From: Lentinus brumalis | Lineage: Eukaryota; Basidiomycota; Agaricomycetes; Polyporales; Polyporaceae | Length of the DNA stretch: 64,000 nt | NCBI GenBank assembly: GCA_001792895.1 | Contig: MARA01000001.1 | Location: 2,976,001 to 3,040,000, forward strand | Direction of reading: 5' to 3' | Shown: one piece after another, positions 55,154 to 64,000 of the stretch | Layout of the letters: every line of letters begins with the position of its first letter | Position numbering within the stretch: position 1 is the first letter of the stretch | Position numbers and translations under genes: made by a program | Notes under the pieces: model-generated | Seen by the model: only the letters and a program-made list of their open reading frames with translations | Told to the model about the DNA's origin: nothing | Databases searched by the model: none

Positions 55154-55802
55154 GGTGTGAAGCGGTTAAACTCTGCTCTTCGGCAGGGCCGCGCGCATCG
55201 TACATTCTAGATATCCTCTCACCTTGGATTGGATTGCTCACTCCTCTGTTGTAGCATAGCCTTGTATCCCTTGTACCCCACGGGGACGCCATACAGTCAA
55301 TTCAGATACCCCGGTCGTTCGATGTCACGCCAGCCCTCCCTCCTCGTCAATCCCATTCGGCACAGCGATAGCGTGGGGACTTTCTTGGTAACCTACCAGC
55401 CTTCCTGAAGGATCCAAACCCTGCAGAATGTATGTCTCAATACAACGCCGGAGCCTGGAAGGGGAACATCCTCGGCTAATCAGGAGCGACCCACACCTCC
55501 TGACTGCTTTCGGCAGAGCTCTGCAACAACTTCGCTCCCGACAGTAGGCCTGGTAGACATGCGTGATTACTCCGCCTGCCTCTCAAGGGCGATCCGAACA
55601 TCGATGTTGGCAATGCCGACGAGTGCAAGTCCGGGTCGTGCCTGGCTGCACAACCGTTGCCGGCAGGAATGGCTCGTCCACGGGACACAGTGAGATCATG
55701 ACTGACATTCAGTCTAGGTGAAGTTCGAGGTATAAAAGCTCGGCGAAAGCAGCCTGGCCTGCGACGAAGCTCGCGCCGCCGAAACATCGCATACGGATCG
55801 CC
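55154..55802. other. VPS37 3' flank and AA9 promoter
   Basis: 649 bp; contains the AA9 TATA box (55731-55737) and a GTGGGG near 55373 that fits the SYGGRG consensus of CreA-type carbon-repression sites. No gene is seen. Confidence 0.45.
55731..55737 (+). promoter_or_regulatory. TATA box of AA9 gene
   Basis: TATAAAA, 66 nt before the ATG at 55803; a strong consensus, in keeping with an inducible secreted enzyme. Confidence 0.75.
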
Positions 55803-57353
55803 ATGAGGACTTTCGCTTCTCTCCTCGCTGCAGCCGCTCTCGCGACTTCCGCGTTCGCGCACAGTATCTTCCAGGTATGTCTGTCCACCAGTCTGTGGAG
55901 TGGTTTATCCCCCGTATTTGCGGAGTGCGTCCGAGTACGCAGAGGACTGATGCAGTTTGTCCGTGTGATGTAGGAGTTGTACGTGAACGGTGTTGACCAA
56001 GGTCACCTCACGGGTATCCGTGTTCCCGACTACGATGGGGTATGTGGTATGTACTGTACGTGATTTGAGCGGCGGTACTGAGTGTCAGGGCAGCCGATTA
56101 CGGACGTGACGTCGAACGACGTGATTTGCAATGGCGGCATCAACCCATACCACCAGCCAATCTCGACGGCTGTCATCCCTGTGCCCGCCGGCTCACAGGT
56201 GACTGCTGAGTGGCACCACAGTAAGCCAACAGTATTTGGGATTGTCTCCAATACTGACCCAGAATAGCACTCAGTGGGGCCGACCCAAGCGACAGCGCGG
56301 ATCCTATTGACCCAAGCCACAAGGGTGAGTGGCTTCTTGAACTACTCCGAGAATTCAGTCCTGAAGGAGGCCTTGGCAGGACCTGTGATGGCCTACCTGT
56401 CGGTATCTTTTCGCCCTGACTCAGACTACAGCCTGCTGATCCAAATTGACCGAATTTGCAGTGCTAAGGTCGACAACGCGACCAGCTTGAGCGTTACAGG
56501 CTTGAAGTGGTTCAAGATCTGGGAGGACGGCATGGATAGTAGCCAAAAGTGGGGTGTCGACCGCCTGATCGCCAACAAGGGCAAGGTTTCCTTCACCATC
56601 CCAAGTTGCATAGCGGCCGGCCAGTACCTCCTCCGTGTCGAGCTCATAGGTACGTTGAGCAGTGGTCACCCTCTGACCGATGATTGACTCGTGTTTGCTT
56701 CTAGCTCTTCACGGTGCTTCTAGCTACCCCGGTGCTCAGCTCTACGTGAGTGGCAATATCGCAGCCGAGAAGGGTATAGCCTCGCTCATAAGTGCACATG
56801 CAGATGGAGTGCGCTCAGCTCCAAATCACGGGCGGTGGCAGCACGCAGCCCGCGACCGTCAGCTTCCCTGGCGCGTACTCCGGTACTGACCCGGGCATCA
56901 AGATCAACATCTACCAGACGCTGAAGTCGTACACCGTTCCCGGTAGGTCTTGCGATCTCTCCCTTGCAGTCCTTTATTCGCTCACGGACACTTCTGGGCG
57001 CAGGTCCTTCGGTCTTCTCGTGCAACGGTGGTTCTGCTCCCGCCCCTTCGACGACTGCCGTGCCCACCAGCGTGCCCGGGCCATCGACGACCGTCGTACC
57101 CCCCTCCACAACTAGTTCCCCTGCCGGTAGCGTCGCACATTACGGACAGTGCGGAGGCTTGACGTGAGACGGTTACACTTGACTCACTATAGGCATCAGC
57201 TCACTCCAGTCGTTCATCGCAGTTACACCGGTCCTACTGCGTGCGAGTCCCCCTTCGCCTGCGTCAAGTCGAGCGACTACGTACGTCTATGTCATCCCAC
57301 TGTCAGCTCAAATCTGATATCGATTTCGAATACAGTACAGTCAGTGCTTGTGA
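55803..57353 (+). CDS. Lytic polysaccharide monooxygenase AA9 with CBM1, 314 aa
   Basis: Secreted copper enzyme oxidatively cleaving cellulose. Exons 55803-55874, 55974-56039, 56094-56220, 56268-56324, 56380-56398, 56462-56649, 56705-56745, 56804-56942, 57004-57163, 57223-57280, 57336-57353. Signal peptide [19 protein letters not shown], then His as mature residue 1 (HSIFQ), second copper His in AEWHHT, axial Tyr in GAQLYMECAQL: the complete histidine brace. A Pro/Ser/Thr linker ([20 protein letters not shown]) leads to a C-terminal CBM1 ([20 protein letters not shown] ... YYSQCL) with four Cys. The 19-nt exon requires donor GTCGGT at 56399. Confidence 0.96.
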
Positions 57354-57913
57354 TGCTGTTTACGGCATGGAGTAAGGGTGGCTTGAACGAAAGCTCACGT
57401 TGTCATAAATTTTATTGTATGTGCCGCATTACAATCGGTGAATATCTCATCTGTCTTCGCCGGCACTGGAGAGCATGCAGACCACCATCATGAGACGCAG
57501 TTAAGCTCTTCGCCCCGACGCATCAATCTCGCTGAAGAAATTCAATGATCATAGCGTAGCTATACAAGGGCCTCCCCCAAACCTACTGGCCATAGCTAGA
57601 GTTACGCTGCACGATGTCCTTAGCTACAGAAGCACCGTCCCCTCTTCTTGTGAGAGCCAGCACCTTCAAGGAGCAATTCTCGTAAACCTCGGCCCATCAC
57701 CTGACAAAAGCCGGTGCGCACGATCCTCCGAGGCCTCCTCGTGTTGCCGGAACGCCGTTCCAGTTCCGTCTGCCAGCATTCGACCCCTGCCTGCTGGCAG
57801 GTACAGGCTGTCAACGCCACACTCCATTGACCACCAAGGCCCGGGGAGGGGAGGGGTATAAAGCGTACCGCTGCGCTGGCAACTGAGAGCGTCGACAGCT
57901 CATCGCCAGCAGA
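57354..57913. other. Promoter region of the second AA9 gene
   Basis: 560 bp. Holds a 9-bp inverted repeat (57770-57778 with 57792-57800), a CCGGGG (57841-57846) fitting the CreA consensus, and a TATA box (57857-57862). No gene is seen. Confidence 0.5.
57857..57862 (+). promoter_or_regulatory. TATA box of Arg-AA9 gene
   Basis: TATAAA, 52 nt before the ATG at 57914 and 10 nt downstream of a CreA-like CCGGGG (57841-57846), so carbon repression could act at the core promoter. Confidence 0.7.
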
Positions 57914-59191
57914 ATGAAAGCATCCTTCTGCGCACTCGCTTCTCTCCTCCTCGCCGCCAGTTCGGTATCTGCCAGGACCGTGTTCTCGGTATGCTCCCCG
58001 CCGCCTAATTGGCACGGGGGTGTCTGACTTACGCTGCAATGCACACAGGCGATTCAAGTCGACGGCGTCGAGCTCGGTCACGGCGTCGCTGTCCGGGTAC
58101 CTTCCGCCAACGCCGTAAGTGTTTGTGCAAGCACGGCTACGTGGCGCCGCTGGTACTCACCACCGCATGTGTCCTCTCCGCTCACATAGCCCGTCACGGA
58201 CATCACCTCGAAGAACCTCATCTGCAACAGCGGGTTCGTCCAACCCGTGTCCGACGTCGTCGCGTCCGTGCCCGCTGGAGGCGTCGTCTCTGCCGAGTTC
58301 CACCACACGTCCGCTGGCTACGTCGGCCCTGACCCTGCTGACCCGCTGGACCCAACGAACAAGGGTGCGTTGTGTTGTGTGCATTCAGCGCGAGCATGTC
58401 GGCTGAACAGCTGTATACTCATCCCCAAGGCCCCGTCCTGGCTTATCTGTGAGTTGCGACACAGCATACACCGAGGGTTCCCTTCTCTGACACGCACTCA
58501 CCTGCAGCGCGGCGGTCCCTGACGCCACGCAGGAGGACGTGACTGGTCTGAAGTGGTTCAAGGTCAGCCACCTTCCACTCTACAAGACGTTAGCCACAGA
58601 GCCGCAGTGCTGATAGACTCCCATATTAGATCTTTGAGCAAGGACTGAACCCGCAGACGCACCAGTGGGCCTCCGACCTCCTCTTCATCAACGAAGGATA
58701 CGTCAACATCACCATCCCGTCCTGCGTCAAGGCCGGCCAGTACCTCCTTCGAGTAGAGAGCATCTGTCAGTCTGCTGTCCTATTCCCCAAAGAATTCACG
58801 GGATCTGACACACACCTGCACTGTCACTAGCGCTCTCATCCGCATCCCAGTACCCTGGCGCACAGTTCTTCGTGAGTGTGCTCCGGCGAGACGGATGACC
58901 CCAGCTGACCGAAGGCCTCCAGATGAGCTGCGCTCAACTTGAGGTGACCGGAGGCGGCCACGCAAGCCCGGAGACGGTCAGCTTCCCCGGAGCGTACACT
59001 GGTGAGTGCAGCCCGACACGACTGTGCGGACAGTCTCTGACTGCTGTGTTCAGCGACGGACCCTGGTATCGTGACCAACATCTACGCAGTCGAGACCTAC
59101 ACACCTCCTGGTAAGTTGCCTCATTGCTCGGAAGGCTGATCAAACTTGCTCACCATGCACGCCTCCAGGACCTGCGGTGTTCGAGTGCTAG
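57914..59191 (+). CDS. AA9-like protein with N-terminal Arg (Arg-AA9), probably not an LPMO, 241 aa
   Basis: Secreted paralogue of the preceding AA9. Exons 57914-57988, 58049-58114, 58190-58364, 58430-58448, 58508-58562, 58630-58765, 58831-58871, 58923-59001, 59054-59110, 59169-59191. Signal peptide [20 protein letters not shown], then Arg (RTVFS) where AA9 enzymes have the copper-binding His1. The second His is kept (AEFHHT) but the axial Tyr is Phe (GAQFFMSCAQL). The fold-defining Cys and the [24 protein letters not shown] and FPGAYTATDPG strands are intact, so the fold is kept while the histidine brace is lost. There is no CBM1. AA9 homologues with N-terminal Arg are known in basidiomycetes; their role is unsettled. 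Confidence 0.93.
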
Positions 59192-59481
59192 ACGAGATGC
59201 GATGACTTGAGTTCAAAATGGGTGTAATCTGGTAGGATTCGTGCTGCCAGCTGGCGATATTGAATCTACACAATCATGCATTCTTAGTCGGATAAGCTGG
59301 CCGAACGAGGGAGGATGAGCTGGAGAACTTGAACGCGCGTGGACTCGTCATAGGTGGCTCAGCGCTGCTCAAGTCTGTGTCATATCATGCCCTGGGAGAT
59401 GAGAACAGAAGAAAGATAATAAGGTTATGGGTATTCATACAAACAGGCGACGTCCACAAGTTACAATCAACAATCCAGGCT

Positions 59482-60434
59482 TCAGTACTTGCTCTGCGCA
59501 TTGCTGTCGAGTCCGCCGAAAGAGCTCAACAGCGCACGAGCCATAAGGACAAATATGATGAAGAACAGAATGACGAGGAAGACGATGACGCCGCTGAAGC
59601 GGTACCAGTACAGCTCGCCCAGCTGCTCGAGGTAGCGCAGGATAACTTTGCCGCTAAGCTTGGACTCGCCCTCGGTGCGGACACCGAAAGAGAACGGCAC
59701 CTCCGCGATGGCGTCGTTGGAGATGTTGCACTTGACCAGCAGGTCGAGCGCGATCTTGAAACCTTGTGAGTTGAGGTTGCGTGCTTTCAGGAACTGAGAT
59801 TATGAGACGGTATTGACTGAGTATATGCACCCAAAAAGATAAATTGATCATACTCACGGTCTCCTTGCGAATCCCGAAGAAGCCTGACATGGGGTCGCTC
59901 GCGGAGGTGAGTGGGAGCGCGAGCATGCGCGCACCCGAGGAAATGACGCGCCGGTACAACGGCCAGCCTTCGTCAATCTCGACGCCCTTCGCGTAGCGCG
60001 TCCCGAGCGCGAACTGCTTGGTGGGTGACATCGATGCGAGCATGGCGGGCACATACTCCGGAGGGTGCTATACGCATCGGGCTTGAATTCCGGGTTAGAG
60101 ATTGCGGGTGAGTTGGACGTACCTGCAAGTCCGCATCCATACACAACATGTTATCGCCCTGCGCCTCCCTAAATCCTCGCACGACCGCGCTGCTGAGACC
60201 GCGTTCGGTTGTCCGCACGATGATGCGGGCGTTGTAGCCTTCGCGTCGGAGCTGTTCGACCGTCTCGACGGAGCCGTCGCGCGAGTTGTCGTCAACGACA
60301 ATCACCTCGACCTCGTGGGCGGCGACCGGGGAGTTCACTTGGGAGAGCGCGCCGAATATGCGCGTCACGAGCGGGCGCAAGTTCCCATTCTCCCTGTATG
60401 CCGGCACAACGACGGAGTAGCGGATGTTGGACAT
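59482..60434 (-). CDS. DPM1: Dolichol-phosphate mannosyltransferase DPM1, 277 aa
   Basis: ER enzyme making Dol-P-Man for N-glycans, O-mannosylation and GPI anchors. Exons 60434-60123, 60067-59858, 59793-59482. GT2 family: YSVVVPAYRENGNLRPLVTR at the start, EVIVVDDNSRDGS, catalytic MDADLQHPPE across the first intron, then DPMSGFFGIRKE and ISNDAIAEVPFSFGVRTEGE with SKLSGKVILRYLEQL. A C-terminal transmembrane helix (FSGVIVFLVILFFIIFVLMA) makes it the self-anchored, yeast-type enzyme that does not need DPM2/DPM3. Confidence 0.95.
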
Positions 60435-61054
60435 GGTTGTATGGTGGGGTGAACGAGATGAAAGAAACCAGTTCGTGTCCTGCGTGCAGCCCGAGTTAGG
60501 CGGGGTATGCGGGGGAATGTAAGTGAAGGATAGGCTATAACGTCGACGTCGATGGAGGCAAGAAGCAGGATGAGGTGGCAACTGTGTAGTACTGAATATC
60601 ATGTGTAGTCGACACGTCGATCGCTCAATCGTCTCCGATTAGATAGACGCTCGACTGCGCTCACTCTCCTGACATTCTTGCTGAACGAGTCTTGTCTTCG
60701 TTCTATGTACTGCGCTCGCTGGTCCTCAGTACTCACTGGTCTAATGAATTCCAGGCACTAGGTCTCTGTTCTAGGATTCTTCTCTCTCGACGCCCTCGTG
60801 CTTGTTGTCTCGTCTCGTTTTGTACGTCTTGTCTACGCTACCTATTGTTTTCTGACATCTATATCTTGTACTCTGTTGCGACACATCTGCACTGGTCAAT
60901 ACCCTGTTCACCTCTACCGCACACGGCTCCATCGCTGCTTTTAGCAACAGGCTCCAAACATGCAGAGTAACGACGTCTCCGCGACACCACGCACTGGGCT
61001 TGTATGTCTGTATATTACTTACTTCATCGTATACTTACTTACCAAGATCGCAAG
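60435..61054. other. Divergent promoter region DPM1 / F-box gene
   Basis: 620 bp, AT- and CT-rich; no gene or clear motif can be supported. Confidence 0.4.
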
Positions 61055-63096
61055 ATGTCTCGACTGAATGGAGACGTACTCCTGAATATCATTGGCATAC
61101 TCTCGACCAAGGCTGAGGACTCTGCACGAAACCGTGCATCGGACCTCTGCGCCCTGTCACAGACTTGCCATTACATGCGCGAACTCTGCATGCCGTATCT
61201 ATTCGGTACCTGTACCGTCATGGTGAACAGCTGCCTAACTCTGGAGAAGTTGCCGCCATCGTCTGTATGGCCTTATATCAAGTGCGTGGATGAGACCTAC
61301 AGTATCTCGCGCTAAAACGCTGATCCAACAACCTGCATAGGAATCTCCGCTTTTCCAATACTCGACACCACCCGGAGCTCCGTAAGATTAAGTCGCATCG
61401 CTTCGTCTACGACCCCAAGGGCCCGATCCAGTACACTGTGAACGCCGAGCTGGGTAGCCTCTTCGATCCCCTGCTCTGGAACACTCAGTTGCACAAGATG
61501 CCGAACTTGCGTTCCGTCTACGTGCACGGCGATCGCGATGGAGTATACGATATCTCCCTGGCTGCCTTGAAGGCTATCCTGTCCATGCCGCATTTGCGCG
61601 ACTTCAAGTTGGTAAACCATGAGATCTATCCATGCCTGGACGTCGACGGTGCAGCCCCGAAAGTGGATGACAAACAGTGGTGTGAAGGGCTAGCATCCGT
61701 GACCTCTTTCTCGTATGACGTCCGCATGGCCGTTGTCCCTCCTGGATATCCCGCGGAGGTTGCAAGGCAGGCTCTTGCCGCGATTCTGCGTGGACTCGCC
61801 CCATCTCTGGAAACGCTTTGCCTTCCCAGCATCTACGCCCCAGTCGAAACCATCCGCGAGACGCACTGGCCTCTTCTTCAGGATTTCACGGTGCGAGGCG
61901 GACATCTGGACACTCCATCCGCATCCTTAGCCTACGCTCAGCTATTCAGGAAGATGCCCAAGCTCCGTGTACTGAACCTCGAGATCGCACGGCCTCACGT
62001 AGCATGGCCCGCTAGACATGTGGCTCCCTTCCCCTGGCCCCTCTTGGAACACCTGACGCTCTCGCATCCCGACCCTGACGATGCGATATATGCACACCTC
62101 CCGTCGTCCACCCGCAGTCTCTCTCTGCATAGCTGGCCGTCACAAGTCTACGACGTATACCTCCAAGAGGGCACAATGTCATATTCGGCATGGTCTCGTC
62201 TTCCCCGAGGCATGCCTCTACCGTCCTCCGTCATGTTGCGCGTGGTGCAGGCGTGCAGCCATATCGCCAGCGACCTGACACGTCTCCACATTGAGTACTT
62301 GGCTGACGACAATGAGGATGCTCTTTTGCAATATATCGCATCCACATACATCTCTCTCGCTGAACTCGAGATCCATCGTCGTTGTCCGCATGGTACCCCT
62401 CATGTGTACGGGTGGTACTCGGTATGTCTCGCATTCATCCACTCCGGAATCTTGCAGTACTGACGGCCTTGTATACAGAACCTCGGGAAAGCGTGCGCGT
62501 CCCTGACCAAGTTGCGCACTCTGAATGTCCAAACACCCCTGAATGACTATCCGAAGCGGGTCCATATCCCGAGGATAGCACGTTACTATACGGAATACTA
62601 GCACCGTGCCTACGCAGAGAGGACTCTTCTCCGCGTCGCTACCGCCCTTGCCTGCATGCTCCCGCCCTCGGTGGAAACCATCGCGTTCCTCACCCCCGAC
62701 AATTTCTGGCCACGTTGGGCCGTCTACAGCGTTCACGACGCCGCCGATGGGGACAGCCCGACAGTGAATATCCTCACTACTGAGCCTCCGGGAATATCTG
62801 ACATCACAGCTCCCATAAACCCCAGTCCATCGACTTCCGTCTCGTCAATACCGACTGATGTAGCGGAAGAATTCTCTACTGGTCGCACTGACGTCGCAGG
62901 GGTCTCGAACTCAAATTCAGCACCTGCGCCTGAGCAGGAGTCCAAGCACGCGCTTACTGTGGTAGAGACATCGCTCGGGGACGTCGAGAAGCTCGACGCA
63001 GTCAAGAAGCGGGTAGCGCGATACGAGTATCATCGTCTTGCTCAGGGAGGAGCTGGTCATTCTTGGTCCTTCGGAGACGGGCCACCGAGCTGCTGA
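61055..63096 (+). CDS. F-box/LRR-like protein with an in-frame TAG or 42-nt intron
   Basis: Exons 61055-61281, 61341-62421, then 62479 onward. The N-terminus (MSRLNGDVLLNIIGILSTKA ... LCALSQTCHYMRELCMPYLF) is an F-box-like region; LRR-like strands follow (MPNLRSVYVHG; KLRVLNLEI; LLEHLTLSHP). In the third exon the frame meets TAG at 62599-62601, yet continues downstream with matching content (YAERTLLRVATALACMLPPS ... PRWAVYSVH) to a TGA at 63094. A 42-nt intron (62560-62601, GTCCAT...CTAG) would remove the stop and keep frame but is short with a weak donor; the alternative is a real nonsense mutation truncating the last about 165 residues. The tail is Ser/Thr-rich. Confidence 0.7.
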
Positions 63097-63450
63097 CTTC
63101 TTTGCCTGCTGGTGTCAGCTTCCCTAGTCTCATACCAAGACCCTCCATGTGTCAGTTCTGAACCTAGCCGTGGGCCCGTGGTTCTGCTTCACGGGACACA
63201 TGTCGTACGATGTGAAGCCATGCATTAGGGTATAAATATGTACAGATACACGTAGACTACCTGCGATAACCATGATGATAGTACAACAAGCCAAAGCTAG
63301 ACTGAGTGAGCGTTCAATGTCCGAGTCGTACAATGCCTGAAATGGCGCCACACGGAAGGCTACTACATACTGGCCATCCTTTTCCTGCACCCCGTTCTCC
63401 GAATCGCAGCCCTAACGGCCTCGAAGGACTCGGAGAGCAGCGGACACAGG
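63097..63450. other. Convergent spacer
   Basis: 354 bp between the F-box gene and the partial gene at the right edge; no feature is seen. Confidence 0.4.
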
Positions 63451-64000
63451 TCACTCGTCGTCCTCGAAGAACACAAACGGGAAGACCTCCTCCTCGACGG
63501 TTTCCAGTTTCTTCACCGAAGACTCGCCCTCGTCCTCACCAGCCTCTCTCTGTGCATCCTCCTCCTCCTCCTCACACGCCTCCTCCCATCCTTGCCACCA
63601 CCACTCCTCATCGTCCTCGCTCTCCTCGATGGCACCGTCCCCCTCCATCTTCTCCCCGAGGAACGCGCCTACAAGGTCTTCCGACGGGTAGCGGAAGACG
63701 ACCTGCGGCCGCCCCTCCGCCGGGAAGTTGACCGACTTCCTCCTCCCGCCCGACTCCGAGCGCTCAGAAGCGGAGTCTGCGTTCCCGATGCCTCCCTTCT
63801 CGATGGTCCCCGGGTGTGCCTCGTACACGGCCGGGCGCGATACGAGCGGTCGTCCGCGGTCCCGCTGCTCAGGCGGGGAGAGGGGCGAGTCCGAGTCGTC
63901 CGAGTCGTCGTCGCTGAACGGGCTCGATGTGCCGTAGTAGTCCGGGAAGCGGACGCGGGTCGCGTACGGGACGCAGCGCGCGTGGATGTGCGTGAGCGAG
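63451..64000 (-). CDS. Acidic protein of unknown function, N-terminal part beyond right edge
   Basis: Open minus-strand frame from the window edge to a stop at 63451, about 180 residues. Near the edge it reads CVPYATRVRFPDYYGTSSPF, then a Ser/Asp run and the segment VNFPAEGRPQVVFRYPSEDL; the end is very Glu/Asp-rich with a WWWQGWEEA patch and terminates FPFVFFEDDE. I do not recognise the family. The sustained open frame and third-position GC bias support a real coding exon. Confidence 0.6.
   Translation of the reverse strand, partial: SLTHIHARCVPYATRVRFPDYYGTSSPFSDDDSDDSDSPLSPPEQRDRGRPLVSRPAVYEAHPGTIEKGGIGNADSASERSESGGRRKSVNFPAEGRPQVVFRYPSEDLVGAFLGEKMEGDGAIEESEDDEEWWWQGWEEACEEEEEDAQREAGEDEGESSVKKLETVEEEVFPFVFFEDDE

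Overview
The window is nuclear DNA from a filamentous basidiomycete, most likely a wood-decaying member of the Agaricomycetes (Polyporales-like). The evidence is dense genes split by many 50-75 nt introns, short bidirectional promoters, three F-box/LRR-type genes, a tandem pair of AA9 (LPMO-family) genes of which one carries a CBM1, a TRI5-type terpene synthase, and an aegerolysin next to a MACPF gene. No species can be named from the sequence alone. Gene models were built by hand from splice signals, frame continuity and family motifs; the ones with exon lists keep frame throughout.

1-13.9 kb is accessory. A MACPF pore-forming protein gene (minus, cut by the left edge) and an aegerolysin gene (plus) diverge from a 1.5 kb spacer, the arrangement of bicomponent pleurotolysin-type cytolysins. 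After a gene-poor stretch with stem-loops and a 145-bp tandem duplication comes a Helitron whose Rep/helicase reads as one 1938-aa frame once three short introns are removed. A divergently transcribed gene of unknown function (345 aa) sits 268 bp from it, followed by a 308-bp element with 36-bp terminal inverted repeats.

13.9-33.6 kb: a decayed ABC-transporter relic; a membrane-anchored Cu/Zn superoxide dismutase; a secreted GDSL/CE16-like esterase; a VAP (ER contact-site) protein; a Gad8/Ypk1-type AGC kinase with an N-terminal C2-like region; a G-patch protein; a SIKE-like coiled-coil protein; an F-box protein; a PQ-loop vacuolar-transporter-like protein; and prohibitin-2.

34-50 kb: MSH5 (meiotic crossover factor), another F-box gene, a trichodiene-synthase-family terpene synthase whose NSE motif depends on a 6-nt exon, a KOW-like hypothetical, a dipeptidyl-peptidase-5-like S9 peptidase, and the 26S proteasome ATPase RPT5.

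50-64 kb: a small secreted protein, a Doc-type Fic-fold protein with bacterial affinities, a small presumed mitochondrial protein, EAF6 (with an apparent 1-bp deletion in a G run), RRP40 and VPS37 head to head, the AA9-CBM1 gene and a tandem AA9 paralogue that has lost the copper-binding His1 (Arg instead) and the axial Tyr (Phe instead), DPM1, an F-box gene with an in-frame stop or 42-nt intron, and a partial acidic protein at the right edge. Most of 15-55 kb is ordinary housekeeping; the unusual content lies in 0-15 kb, the terpene synthase, the Doc-like gene and the AA9 pair.
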